Virus record (IMG/VR): IMGVR_UViG_3300028920_000015 | Span: 1 to 42,465 of that record | Length of the DNA: 42,465 nucleotides | Strand: one strand, 5' to 3' | Origin: a virus | In this document: one piece after another, positions 30,893 through 39,089 of the stretch | How positions within the stretch are numbered: the first letter of the stretch is position 1 | Layout of the letters: each line of letters starts with the position of its first letter | Translations under genes and position numbers: made by a program | The notes under the pieces: model-generated | Database searches by the model: none | What the model saw: the letters and a program-made list of their open reading frames with translations, nothing else | Told to the model about the DNA's origin: nothing

Positions 30893-31156
30893 TCACCTCA
30901 GTATTTTTTTGACTGACTTCCTGATTTCAGAAATTTTCATTGTGTCGCGTTCAATCCTTGATATCTGTTCTTTTATTGGGTCGAAGTATATGCGTATCTG
31001 ATTATTGTTTCGCTTATATTCTTCGAGTAAGCCTCTGAAGAATTCAGATACATTCTTCCCTTCCTTCTTTGCAAATTCTTCGGCGTCCTTTTTTTCTTCT
31101 CTATTGACCCTGATGAGTATCTTCTTTTCTTTTTTCTTTTTACCTTTTTCTCTCAT
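30893..31156 (-). CDS. Ribbon-helix-helix DNA-binding protein (87 aa)
   Basis: A basic N-terminus, then one strand (KKILIRVN), helix (REEKKDAEEFAKKEG) and helix (NVSEFFRGLLEEYKR) give the ribbon-helix-helix layout of Arc/MetJ/CopG-type repressors. The C-terminal half is a coiled helix that could dimerise. It sits between the DnaC-like and radical-SAM genes. A role in repressing early promoters or in replication control is plausible. Confidence 0.7.
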   Translation of the reverse strand: MREKGKKKKEKKILIRVNREEKKDAEEFAKKEGKNVSEFFRGLLEEYKRNNNQIRIYFDPIKEQISRIERDTMKISEIRKSVKKILR

Positions 31157-31158
31157 TG

Positions 31159-31713
31159 CTATTCCTCCTTCTGCCTGTAAGATTTCCAGTTGAAGTGAAT
31201 GAACTGCGCTTCACTTGTTATCCTGTCTCCTGCAGGCTTACCAATGAACTGCAAAAATTGGTCTCTTGATAGATTTGTAATAAATATTGTCTGCTTGTTA
31301 TGTTCCATTCGAGTATCAACAATCTCGAATAGAAGTTCTCTTTCAAAGTCTGTGTTATATCCTTTGCCTATTTCCTCAATGACAAGGACGTCAGGTGCGT
31401 AGTAGTGTTCAATAATCTGTCGCTCCTTAGAGAAGTCTGCTCTTACGTCAATGCCAATGTATCTGAACTTAACAATTTCAAAGGACACTCCTTTCTTGTA
31501 TCTGTCCTGTAGTAACGCGGTAGACAAGTGAGTCTTGCCAGTCCCTACGTCTCCGTAGAATACAAGCCACGAAGTAGGGAAGGACTGCAGGAACTCTTTG
31601 ATTTGTTTCTGCTTCGGTGTCTCTGCTTCGTAGGTGTCGAATGTCATTGCGCGTCTTCGAGGCGAGAGGTCAATCGGTTTCTGTTCGATTGTGATTCTTA
31701 TGGAGTTTTCCAT
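31159..31713 (-). CDS. DnaC/IstB-type helicase-loader ATPase (184 aa)
   Basis: AAA+ ATPase that would load the host replicative helicase. Walker A GDVGTGKT is at residues 54-61, Walker B DVLVIEEIG at 108-116, a sensor-type TIFITNLS follows, and GDRI carries the likely arginine finger. It is shorter at the N-terminus than E. coli DnaC. Paired with the upstream initiator-like gene, it supports replication by capture of the host helicase, since the phage has no helicase of its own. Confidence 0.85.
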   Translation of the reverse strand: MENSIRITIEQKPIDLSPRRRAMTFDTYEAETPKQKQIKEFLQSFPTSWLVFYGDVGTGKTHLSTALLQDRYKKGVSFEIVKFRYIGIDVRADFSKERQIIEHYYAPDVLVIEEIGKGYNTDFERELLFEIVDTRMEHNKQTIFITNLSRDQFLQFIGKPAGDRITSEAQFIHFNWKSYRQKEE

Positions 31714-31714
31714 T

Positions 31715-32392
31715 TTATAACTCCTTCACATTGAAGCCAGTGTCTTTGGCTTTCTTTTCGAATCTCTTGTTCTGCTCTCGTATGTCGTCAGCCTCGACAA
31801 TGAGTTTGTTGTAATGCTTCCTGAGTTTCTGCGGGGAAAGAATGTTCTTTGTCCAACAGAAACCATTCGACTTATACATAAGAGGCAATGCTTTGATGAC
31901 CCTGTCTATTTCATCATACGGCAGGTTATCATTTTTCAGCATTAAGTCGAACACCTTGATCCACGTCTGAGTCTTCGGTTTCAGTTTAATGAATTTATTC
32001 TGAACTTCGCAGAATGTCAGATATAGATTGGTTGCCTCCTTCGAGGTCGTTACGGTCTTAACTTTCTTGACCTTCTGAACTTCGTCAGGTGAAATGAAAG
32101 CAGGGCGTATGGCCACGGTGTCATCTTCAGCGCTGAAGTAGATGTGAATTATCCCTGCTTCGCTGAGGGCCTGAAGAACTTTGAGGGGGTCTTTGCCAAA
32201 CTCCTCCTGCTTCATTATGCACGTTTTGAATCCGTGCTTCTTGAATGTTCCTTCTACGTTCTCGAAGGTTTCGAGCAATGTCTTTGGGTCGACTCCTGCT
32301 TCCCTGCAGAGTGCATAGAGCGAGGCAATGTTGGTCGGGGTCAATGTCTCATACCACTTGAGATAATCCTGAATGGTGTTTGATGTATACAT
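31715..32392 (-). CDS. DnaD/O-like replication initiator (225 aa)
   Basis: A helical N-terminal part resembling a winged-helix region, a linker, and a C-terminal helical domain (LPYDEIDRVIKALPLMYKS, then WTKNILSPQKLRKHYNKL) like the DnaD/phage replisome-organiser C-terminus, which usually reads F-W...I-L-S-P..L-R-K-H-F. It lies two bases upstream of the DnaC-like gene, the normal order for initiator and loader. It likely binds the phage origin or DnaA and recruits the loader. Confidence 0.75.
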   Translation of the reverse strand: MYTSNTIQDYLKWYETLTPTNIASLYALCREAGVDPKTLLETFENVEGTFKKHGFKTCIMKQEEFGKDPLKVLQALSEAGIIHIYFSAEDDTVAIRPAFISPDEVQKVKKVKTVTTSKEATNLYLTFCEVQNKFIKLKPKTQTWIKVFDLMLKNDNLPYDEIDRVIKALPLMYKSNGFCWTKNILSPQKLRKHYNKLIVEADDIREQNKRFEKKAKDTGFNVKEL

Positions 32393-32394
32393 TG

Positions 32395-32673
32395 CTACTC
32401 CTCCTTGATTTTTGCAATGAGTTCCTTCTCTCTCAATGCAATGATGTCATAGGACTCCTTCTCGATTGAGCCTATCCGTTTTCCTGAGTATTTGTGAGCA
32501 AGGACGGTGTCTCCTTTGCTTGCCTTCTTCACTTTTCCTCCGATAGATAAAACGTCAGCCTTCAGGAAGTTGTCCATATAGGTATTGACGACAATGAATT
32601 TACTGTCGAGTTCTTCCTTCTTCTTTGCATACTTAACTAACAGCACGTCTCCGATTGCGATTAAGTTTTCCAT
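32395..32673 (-). CDS. GroES-like co-chaperonin B (92 aa)
   Basis: Caps a GroEL ring. A GroES-like core: the opening strand (IAIGDVLLVKYAKK) in place of the usual R-P-L-H-D-R-V-L-V, a flexible loop with the tripeptide IVV (SKFIVVNTY) at the place of the IVL that contacts GroEL, a GDTVLAHKYSG strand pair and a final YDIIALREKELIAKI. Length is normal for GroES. It directly follows the phage GroEL gene with ten bases between. It is diverged from co-chaperonin A (34480-34761). Confidence 0.7.
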   Translation of the reverse strand: MENLIAIGDVLLVKYAKKKEELDSKFIVVNTYMDNFLKADVLSIGGKVKKASKGDTVLAHKYSGKRIGSIEKESYDIIALREKELIAKIKEE

Positions 32674-32683
32674 TGCTCCTCCT

Positions 32684-34318
32684 TTACATTTGTGGCATTG
32701 CGAGTATTGTTGGTTTCTCTTCAGGTATGTTCGTGATGAACGCTTCCGTGGTGAGTAGCATTGAGGCGATTGAGGCTGCGTTCTGCAGGGCTGTCCTTGT
32801 TACTTTCACAGGGTCAATGATCCCCGCCTTGAACATATCCTTAACCTCTCCGTCGTTTGCGTCGTAGCCGAGAGTGTTGCTCATCTTTTCTTTAAGCAGG
32901 GCTTTCATTTCACCTGCGTCTCCGCCTGCATTTGTAACTACCTGCTCGAAAGGTTTTGATATTGCTTGCCTTACAATGTCTACGCCGACGTGTTCTTCTT
33001 TTGTGGCAAAAATATTTGTGTCGACGCAATGAATTGCTTTCAGCAGAGCAATGCCTCCGCCTGCTACAATGCCTTCTTCTACCGCACATTTCGTAGCATT
33101 GAGGGCGTCTTCAATTCTCATACGCTTCTCTCTCATCTCTGTTTCTGTCGTTGCTCCTGCGTGTATTACGGCAACGCCTCCTGTCAGTTTAGCAAGGCGC
33201 TCTTTCAATTTCTCTTTTCTGAAGTCATCTTCCTCTTCCTTCAGGAGTCCTCTGATTGCTTCAATGCGTTCAATGATTTTCTTCTTATCTCCCTTGCCGC
33301 CTATGATTGTTGTTTTGTCAGCCGACACTACTACCTTTTCGGCAATGCCGAGGTGAGTAATGTCTGCTTCCTTCAGGCCTGTTCCTGCAGCGCGCAATGT
33401 GATTCCGCGCTTGTCGTCAATGACTGTTCCGCCTGTAACAACAGCAATGTCCTCAAGAACTTCCTGTCTGATATCTGAGAATTCAGGAGACCTGACAGTA
33501 ACACAGGAGATATTGCCTTTGACTGCATTGACTATGAGGGTCTGTAGTGCGTCTCCGTCTACAGTGTCAGCAATCAGAACAAAAGGCTTGTTGCTTTCCT
33601 GTGTTATTTTGTTTATTATCGGCATTACTTCCTTCGGATTGGTGATTGTCTTGTCTGTTATTACAATGTAGGGGTTGTCCAGTTCCACTGTCATATTCGG
33701 ATTTGTAGAAAAATAAGGGGAATGATATCCCTTATCGAACTGTAGTCCTTCTACACAATTCAGAATGGTGTATTGTGTTTTGGACTCCTGCACGGTAACA
33801 ACTCCGTCCTTGCCTGTCTTTTCAATGGCTTCAGAGATGATGTCTCCTATCTCTCTGTCATTGTTGGCCGAGATAGAGGCGACCTGCTTGGTCATCTCAG
33901 CGTCATCTACTGGCTTTGCAATGGTTTTTAGATACGCGACGATTGAATCTACGGCTTTTTGTATGCCTCTCTTGATTGGCATAGGGTTTGCTCCCGCAGA
34001 GATTATCTTGCGTCCTTCATTGTATATTGCCTGAGCGAGAATGACAGCAGTTGTAGTCCCGTCTCCTGCAATGTCATTGGTTTTCCTTGCTGCTTCCTTT
34101 ATTAACTGAGCGCCAAGTCTTTCGAAGGGGTCTTCGAGCGTAACTTCCTGCGCAATGGTAACTCCGTCGTTGGTGATTGTCGGGTAGGGTAGGGCAGTCT
34201 CAAAGATTACATTGCGTCCCTTCGCTCCGAGTGTGAGTTTCACTGTGTTGGCGATCTTGTCAATGCCTGCCTGTATCTTCTTGTGGCCTTCTTCAGAGTT
34301 GAGTAGATTCTTATACAT
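32684..34318 (-). CDS. groEL: Phage-encoded GroEL chaperonin (544 aa)
   Basis: A full-length group I chaperonin. The ATP site is intact: TNDGVTIAQE, DIAGDGTTTAVILAQ and the catalytic Asp in IEDALNATKCAVEEG, with EGIVAGGGIALL following. Apical substrate-binding residues are largely kept (KGYHSPYF; DALQTLIVNAVKG). The Gly-Gly-Met tail of bacterial GroEL is missing; it ends TILAMPQM. It would fold phage proteins such as the coat in a closed chamber. Genes for two different GroES-like lids flank it, an arrangement I do not know from other phages. Start at ATG 34318 overlaps the upstream gene. Confidence 0.97.
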   Translation of the reverse strand: MYKNLLNSEEGHKKIQAGIDKIANTVKLTLGAKGRNVIFETALPYPTITNDGVTIAQEVTLEDPFERLGAQLIKEAARKTNDIAGDGTTTAVILAQAIYNEGRKIISAGANPMPIKRGIQKAVDSIVAYLKTIAKPVDDAEMTKQVASISANNDREIGDIISEAIEKTGKDGVVTVQESKTQYTILNCVEGLQFDKGYHSPYFSTNPNMTVELDNPYIVITDKTITNPKEVMPIINKITQESNKPFVLIADTVDGDALQTLIVNAVKGNISCVTVRSPEFSDIRQEVLEDIAVVTGGTVIDDKRGITLRAAGTGLKEADITHLGIAEKVVVSADKTTIIGGKGDKKKIIERIEAIRGLLKEEEDDFRKEKLKERLAKLTGGVAVIHAGATTETEMREKRMRIEDALNATKCAVEEGIVAGGGIALLKAIHCVDTNIFATKEEHVGVDIVRQAISKPFEQVVTNAGGDAGEMKALLKEKMSNTLGYDANDGEVKDMFKAGIIDPVKVTRTALQNAASIASMLLTTEAFITNIPEEKPTILAMPQM

Positions 34319-34499
34319 TCTTTTCCTCCTGTTTGAGTAGTGAGTAGACTTTCTTCAGGGCTTTTTTCTTGTCGTCCTTGAGAGAAATGTAGAATCTTAT
34401 CAATGCCCTGAATGACTTGACGAGATTCTCGAGCAGGTATGCGTATACCTGTGCTTGCCTGAGCCTCTTGCCTGTGAGTTTACTGCTTTTTTTCTTCAT
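34311..34499 (-). CDS. Small basic helical protein (62 aa)
   Basis: ATG at 34499 inside the end of co-chaperonin A. Very basic and helical (SSKLTGKRLRQAQVYAYLLE, KDDKKKALKKVYSLLKQEEK). It lies between the first co-chaperonin and GroEL with overlaps to both, so it may be translated in fixed ratio with them. Function unknown; a chaperonin-associated role is only suggested by position. Confidence 0.7.
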   Translation of the reverse strand: MKKKSSKLTGKRLRQAQVYAYLLENLVKSFRALIRFYISLKDDKKKALKKVYSLLKQEEKNV

Positions 34500-34761
34500 T
34501 GTTGTTCTCCTTACAGAGTATTTTGTCGGCAGGAATGATTACCAGTTCCTTGCCGTCAATTTCGAACATTGTTTCAGTTGTTTTCTCAAAGTGAATGATG
34601 TCCCCGCCATTGATTTCTTTTACTTCGGAAGGGTCAAAAGCGCAGACCTTCCCTCTTTGTGTCTTGAGTTTGTCCTCGGGAACATAGAACTTTCCTTTCG
34701 CTTCTTCCTCGTAGAGAGGCTCTACGAGAACATTGTCATAGAGCGGTAGTATCGTCGTCAT
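34480..34761 (-). CDS. groES: GroES-like co-chaperonin A (93 aa)
   Basis: The clearer GroES: ILPLYDNVLVEPLYEEEAKG opens like the usual R-P-L-H-D-R-V-L-V, a mobile loop GKFYVPEDKLKTQRGKV follows with the contact tripeptide replaced by F-Y-V, then GGDIIHFEKTTETMFEIDGK and ELVIIPADKILC complete the beta barrel. It is encoded upstream of GroEL. Its loop differs from that of co-chaperonin B, so the two may bind phage and host GroEL differently or form mixed rings. Confidence 0.85.
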   Translation of the reverse strand: MTTILPLYDNVLVEPLYEEEAKGKFYVPEDKLKTQRGKVCAFDPSEVKEINGGDIIHFEKTTETMFEIDGKELVIIPADKILCKENNNEEKKQ

Positions 34762-35065
34762 CTTTTTCCTCCTCTCCTTCGGTGTCAGTCATCAGTTTAT
34801 TGATGACCTTATGCTCGAGCATTTTACGGTGTCTTGCCTTAATGAGCAACTCCCGTAACTCAGGGTAGTCTTCACAAAAAAATGTTTCGACTCCTCTTCT
34901 GTGAACTCCCTCATCTCCCGTGTGGTGTAGATGACACAGTGGTATAAGATTATCAGGGTGGTCGCTCCCGCCTGCCTTTCTGCTTACAATGTGATGTAGG
35001 GTGTGAGTCTTCCTGAGACACACCTTACACCGATAAAACTTTTTATAGTTTATTTGCTCAACCAT
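34736..35065 (-). CDS. HNH endonuclease (109 aa)
   Basis: A small HNH nuclease: C13-x2-C16 and C44-x2-H47 make the zinc site, with His24-His25, Asn39 and His48 as the likely catalytic beta-beta-alpha residues (THTLHHIVSRKAGG, DNLIPLCHLHH). Small phage HNH proteins cut DNA in packaging or recombination, or as homing enzymes. It is tightly overlapped with neighbours, so it is not a free-standing homing insert by context. The acidic C-terminal tail is unusual. Confidence 0.85.
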   Translation of the reverse strand: MVEQINYKKFYRCKVCLRKTHTLHHIVSRKAGGSDHPDNLIPLCHLHHTGDEGVHRRGVETFFCEDYPELRELLIKARHRKMLEHKVINKLMTDTEGEEEKDDDDTTAL

Positions 35066-36242
35066 TGGTGAGTGCCTTATAGGATAGTTTGAATTTCTTC
35101 TTTGTTTCTCCTACAGGCAAGTCAATACCAAGTGCTTTGGCCTCCTTCTTTACTGGCTTGACTATTGCCGTCAATGTTTCAACGGCCTTGTCATAGTCTC
35201 TGAACTTTTCAAGAGCGTGTTCGAATTCTGCGGCATACTGAGGATTGGATTCTTCGAACTTGTCCTTGAGATTCTTCAGGGCAATGATTACTGATTCAAA
35301 GTCAGGTAGTATCATCTCGAACATTGCCTTGTTATCTACTTCGCTTGCGTCTTCCTCGGTCATCTTGTAACGATAGCCGTCCTCTTCGAAGGCGTCGCCC
35401 TCAATGACGTCGAACTTGTCTTCTACGGGTTTCCTGCATTCTCCCGCCTTAGCCTTCCAGTATTTCTCTCTGTCTTTGCAAGACCCGTAGGTCTTGTTTG
35501 GCAGGTCATCTTTTGCCCCGCAAGTAGACAGCATAGGACAGAATCCGCAATACTGGTTTATCTTGTAAGGGAAGTCTGTGGCATTGACGCATTCAGACAC
35601 CTTCTTATTGAGGGTCTCTTCGAAGTTCTGATTCTCCCAATCCACTAATTCGTGGCCTCCGTATCTCCAAAACCAAACACCTATCTTGATTCTTAGATTC
35701 GGAATGTCTTTGTATATCTTGCTTATGAGATAAGCATAGATATTTAACTGAAGATCCGCCTCGATTTCTGCAGCGTCAATGGTCTGCCTTGATGTTTTGT
35801 AGTCAAGGATTACTACTGTTCCGTCGTCGTGGAAGTGAAGGTTGTCAAGAGTTCCGACAAGTGGTGCTTCAGGTGTGTCAGCGTGGAGTTTCTTTTCGAC
35901 GTCATCTCTTCCGAAGTCCTGAGCCTGCAGGTATTCTGCGACCCTTACGAGACGCCAGTATTCTTTTTCAGGCTCAAGGAATTCATAGTCCCCTTTGATT
36001 TCATTAAACCATTCCTGAATTTCATTGGGGTCTGTGTCCCTCTTGTTGCCCTCCTCGTCCAGTATTACCTCAAGGCTGAGGCGCTGAATGAGGTTGTGAA
36101 TCTTCCTGCCGTATTCGAGGGCCTGATTGTCGGGCCTCTCCTTGCCGTCTATATAGATGTATTTGTAGAGAGCAGGGCATTGCAGGAACTTGCTGATACG
36201 TGTGAATGAAAGTTCAGTTGTTGCTGAGTTCTTGTCTGTCAT
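35058..36242 (-). CDS. Cas4/AddB-like Fe-S PD-(D/E)XK nuclease (394 aa)
   Basis: A RecB-family exonuclease. Motifs in order: S-F-T-R-I-S-K-F-L-Q-C near residue 11-22, His49 (GRKIHNLI), Asp133 (GTLDN), Asp147 and Lys149 (ILDYKTS), and Q165 (QLNIYAYL). Cys22 with C232-x2-C235-x5-C241 gives the four-Cys iron-sulphur signature of Cas4/AddB-type nucleases. In phages such nucleases process ends for annealing recombination. The putative annealing protein and accessory protein encoded upstream support this. Confidence 0.88.
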   Translation of the reverse strand: MTDKNSATTELSFTRISKFLQCPALYKYIYIDGKERPDNQALEYGRKIHNLIQRLSLEVILDEEGNKRDTDPNEIQEWFNEIKGDYEFLEPEKEYWRLVRVAEYLQAQDFGRDDVEKKLHADTPEAPLVGTLDNLHFHDDGTVVILDYKTSRQTIDAAEIEADLQLNIYAYLISKIYKDIPNLRIKIGVWFWRYGGHELVDWENQNFEETLNKKVSECVNATDFPYKINQYCGFCPMLSTCGAKDDLPNKTYGSCKDREKYWKAKAGECRKPVEDKFDVIEGDAFEEDGYRYKMTEEDASEVDNKAMFEMILPDFESVIIALKNLKDKFEESNPQYAAEFEHALEKFRDYDKAVETLTAIVKPVKKEAKALGIDLPVGETKKKFKLSYKALTNG

Positions 36243-36588
36243 CTTTTTTACCTCCCATTAGATTTACGACATTGAACTGTCTTGCTTGATTTTGCATAAG
36301 CATTATCCAGTCTTTGTAGATTATCTGTGCCATATTCCTGAACATTTCCTTCTCTTCGGGTAGTAATTTGTAGTCAATTATCTGTTGAAGTTTAGAATTG
36401 AGCCTCAGATTGCTGAGATACTTGCCCTCATCAATGAGTTTTTTTTGTTCTTCCTTGAAGATGTCCATTAAGACATTCGCAAGCCTTGACCCGCTTGAGT
36501 CTGAGATTGTGGCCAGTCTCTTTGCAAACTCATAGACGTTTAATACCTGTGAGTCAATCGGTTTCTGTTTCTTTTCTTCTTCCTCCAT
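36214..36588 (-). CDS. Helical early protein (124 aa)
   Basis: Start at the ATG at 36588 after AAAAGGAGGAAGCA. Mostly helical (SQVLNVYEFAKRLATISDSS, LVDIFKEEQ-type segments) with a charged N-terminus. Not recognised. It lies between a membrane protein and the Fe-S nuclease in the recombination section, overlapping the nuclease by 29 bases. Confidence 0.7.
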   Translation of the reverse strand: MEEEEKKQKPIDSQVLNVYEFAKRLATISDSSGSRLANVLMDIFKEEQKKLIDEGKYLSNLRLNSKLQQIIDYKLLPEEKEMFRNMAQIIYKDWIMLMQNQARQFNVVNLMGGKKDDRQELSNN

Positions 36589-36838
36589 TGCTTCCTCCTT
36601 TTGGTGTAATAGTTTTACTTTCATAAAATGGCACTACCAGTTTTTCTTTTATTACGGAGAAACCTTTTGCAAAGCCGTCTTTAAATCCTATTGCATATGC
36701 CGTGTTGCATTCTACTTCAAGGTCTGTTTGGTATTCCTTGTAACAAAGGGAGAATCCTACAAAGTGTCCTATAAAAAAGAGCAGGACGCACGTGAGTATA
36801 ATCCCTAAGCAGATGAGTGTAACTTTGCTTCGTCTCAA
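36554..36838 (-). CDS. Single-pass membrane protein (94 aa)
   Basis: TTG start at 36838 after AAGGAGGCGATACCA. One N-terminal span (about residues 7-30, VTLICLGIILTCVLLFFIGH) followed by a soluble part with NTAYAIGFKDGFAKGFSVIK. It overlaps the next gene by 35 bases. A membrane protein in the recombination cluster may anchor a complex or be unrelated; unknown. Confidence 0.65.
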   Translation of the reverse strand: MRRSKVTLICLGIILTCVLLFFIGHFVGFSLCYKEYQTDLEVECNTAYAIGFKDGFAKGFSVIKEKLVVPFYESKTITPKGGSNGGRRKETETD

Positions 36839-36851
36839 TGGTATCGCCTCC

Positions 36852-37535
36852 TTATCTTGACCTGAGTTGGTCGTCCTGATATATCCTTACCCCTGCAATT
36901 TCCCTTGTCCCGTTTTTGATTGCCTGCTTTATTGCGGCGTCGTCGATCTTCAGGAAGGGTCTCGGAACTTTTAAAGGCTCAATGACTTCGTGTTTCCATA
37001 CCTTGACAATAGTTGTAGTAGACCCTGCTCCTCTTGTCGTCTGTTTAATGTCAATGGGTCTCTCGGCTATTGCCTCCTGCTTCTTCTCAATTTTCTCTGC
37101 TTCTGCGAGTTTCTCTTCGTCATTGCGCTCCGCCGCTTCCTGCAGTTTCTTCTGCTTCTCTTCTTCGAGTTTCTTCTGCGCCTCTTCCCTGCGCTTGCGC
37201 TCCTCTTCTTCCTGAATCCTGCGCTGTTCCTTCTGATACGCAATGATTTTACCCGAGAGAATGTCCCTTATCTCCTCGGCGACCCGTTTCTTTGAGTTGA
37301 ATTTCTCATTGGTCTCCTTGATTGCTTTGTTAAAGGGCCTGATAATCTCAAGGCGTGTGTTGTCAATGGCCTTGATAAAGTCTTTGATTGTCTTCAGTGA
37401 ATCGCCTGCCTTGTTGAGAGTGTCAATGTCGACAATCTCCTTGCTCTCGACTACCTTCCTGTAGTCGACAATCTGTGTTTCAATCTTGCTGAGTTTCTGT
37501 TCTTCTGCTGAAATGTGTTCAGTATTTCCTCCCAT
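36852..37535 (-). CDS. Coiled-coil accessory protein of recombination (227 aa)
   Basis: ATG at 37535, overlapping the stop of the upstream gene by one base. The first 100 residues are helical, the middle is a long charged coiled coil rich in Glu, Lys and Arg, and the last 50 residues contain PRPFLKIDDAAIKQAIKNGT and REIAGVRIYQD, a C-terminal motif common in phage proteins encoded next to single-strand annealing recombinases. A helper for the protein at 37535-38662 is likely; the precise role is unknown. Confidence 0.75.
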   Translation of the reverse strand: MGGNTEHISAEEQKLSKIETQIVDYRKVVESKEIVDIDTLNKAGDSLKTIKDFIKAIDNTRLEIIRPFNKAIKETNEKFNSKKRVAEEIRDILSGKIIAYQKEQRRIQEEEERKRREEAQKKLEEEKQKKLQEAAERNDEEKLAEAEKIEKKQEAIAERPIDIKQTTRGAGSTTTIVKVWKHEVIEPLKVPRPFLKIDDAAIKQAIKNGTREIAGVRIYQDDQLRSR

Positions 37536-38662
37536 TATATTTTCTCCTTTCCTACAAATGCCTCGACAATGACATTGATTTCCTTCCTGTCGGCAGATGT
37601 AAGGTTGATTTCAGGGAACATTGCCTTGCTCTCCTGATAGAATACTGCGAATGTCCAGTCCTTTCCTTTTTTCAATGTCTCCCATATGTAGCCGTATGCT
37701 TCCTGCAGGTTATTGAATTCTTTCGGCTTGCCTTTTGTCGTAGCAGGAGCGTCGATCGACGTGGCTACAATCTTTCTGAGTTCCTCAATGTTTAACTGGT
37801 CTTTTGTCCTCCCGTTTAAGACCTTATTCATTAACGGAACTTTGCCCTGCTCGATTATCTGCTTGAAAAGTTTTGCCTTTTCCTTAGCCGTGTCGTCCAC
37901 TTTTGTCGTGGTTCTCTTCTTAATGTCTCCGTGGTCATCAATGACACCTTTGACATTGTGCTGTTTGACAGACCCCTTATTGATTTTATCCTCAATCATC
38001 ATTGCGACAAGGTCGGCAGGTATCAACCTGAGTTTTGCATTCCTTGAAGCCTTGATTCCGCCCTGCTCGAAGGCGAATTGATTGTCCTTCATATAGGTCT
38101 TGTTCGTCTTCTTGCCGTTCTCCCATACATAACACTTCATCTGTTTGTCCTGCTTCTTGAATCCTTCAGCCGTGTCGAGCAACACTTCTTTGCCCGCTCC
38201 GTCCACTGCGAAACGTCCCGCCTTTGCCTTGAACATATAGGAGGTTTCGTTTTCGGTATGACTGGATTCAATATCTCTGATGACTATACCCTTGCGGGCA
38301 ATGACCTGACACGTTACGTCTACTCCTGCCTTTGACAGCCCTGTTACTTGCTTACCACTGGAGTCTTTGAAAGAGTATACATATTTCTCGAGCGTTTTCT
38401 TTTGCGTCAGTTCGTCCTTGATAATATTGTCGTCGTAGGTGTCCATTAAGGCGAAGACATTGCCTTCTTCGATTTCAAGTTCCTCGGGCTTGTCTATTTT
38501 AGCAATAGAGACGCCTTCCGAGTGAGCCTTTTTTGTGGTGTCTTCGGTTACTGCCAGTCTGTGCTGTTTAATATGTTCCTCAATGAGCGTTCTCTTCTCT
38601 TCCTCTGTGAGTTCAGGCTTGCGTCTGAATAGGCTTGCAATCCATTTGAAGAATCGTATCAT
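37535..38662 (-). CDS. Putative single-strand annealing recombinase (375 aa)
   Basis: ATG at 38662. Features resemble phage annealing proteins with the Rad52/ERF-like layout: a core with YVYSFKDSSGKQVTGLSKAG and VTCQVIARKGIVIRDIESS, a C-terminal helix region with GGIKASRNAKLRLIPADL, and a long tail. Its location next to the coiled-coil accessory gene and the Cas4-like nuclease fits a recombination module. The family cannot be named with certainty from sequence; a distinct recombination-associated protein is an alternative. Confidence 0.6.
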   Translation of the reverse strand: MIRFFKWIASLFRRKPELTEEEKRTLIEEHIKQHRLAVTEDTTKKAHSEGVSIAKIDKPEELEIEEGNVFALMDTYDDNIIKDELTQKKTLEKYVYSFKDSSGKQVTGLSKAGVDVTCQVIARKGIVIRDIESSHTENETSYMFKAKAGRFAVDGAGKEVLLDTAEGFKKQDKQMKCYVWENGKKTNKTYMKDNQFAFEQGGIKASRNAKLRLIPADLVAMMIEDKINKGSVKQHNVKGVIDDHGDIKKRTTTKVDDTAKEKAKLFKQIIEQGKVPLMNKVLNGRTKDQLNIEELRKIVATSIDAPATTKGKPKEFNNLQEAYGYIWETLKKGKDWTFAVFYQESKAMFPEINLTSADRKEINVIVEAFVGKEKI

Positions 38663-39075
38663 TTTTTACCCTCCTTGCTCAGTTGTTCCTCGCAGATTTT
38701 GGCATAGTCGTTTATTGTTTGACTATGCGCTTGCTTTACAAAGTTTAAGAATCTGCGAATGGTTATTTTGCCTCTTGATTTTAAGTATAGGGAGTGGATT
38801 TTTTTGAAGTTGTGTTTTATGTAGGCATTGCCGTAAGCATTTCGTTCTTCCCTGTTGCATTCTCCTATTATTTTGCTGAGATACTTTGAGATATCTGTCT
38901 CTTTGTTTTCGACAAAGCCAACAAACTCTCTTGCGGTCTCTCCTCTAGTGAGCGTAGCATTGAAGTCGTCCACGATTGATTTTACAAATGCCTCAGCCTC
39001 TTCGTTTTTGGGTATTTCAAATTTCTCTTCCCATTCCGCAGTTTTGTTTTTGATTTTTGCTCTTACTATTCTCAT
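38659..39075 (-). CDS. Early protein of unknown function (138 aa)
   Basis: ATG at 39075 after AAGGAGCAGGCT. An N-terminal beta pair (MRIVRAKIKNKTAEWEEKFE) leads into a helical body (NEEAEAFVKSIVDDFNATLT) and a basic second half (KITIRRFLNFVKQAH). Not recognised. It ends four bases into the recombinase gene, suggesting coupled translation. Confidence 0.75.
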   Translation of the reverse strand: MRIVRAKIKNKTAEWEEKFEIPKNEEAEAFVKSIVDDFNATLTRGETAREFVGFVENKETDISKYLSKIIGECNREERNAYGNAYIKHNFKKIHSLYLKSRGKITIRRFLNFVKQAHSQTINDYAKICEEQLSKEGKK

Positions 39076-39089
39076 AGCCTGCTCCTTTC

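Noticed and set aside
35265-35285. TCNTCAG words on the plus strand (also near 32078, 34352, 37395, 39447), complementary to the hammerhead CUGANGA
   Set aside because: All lie inside well supported genes and lack GAAA, GUC and the required stems.
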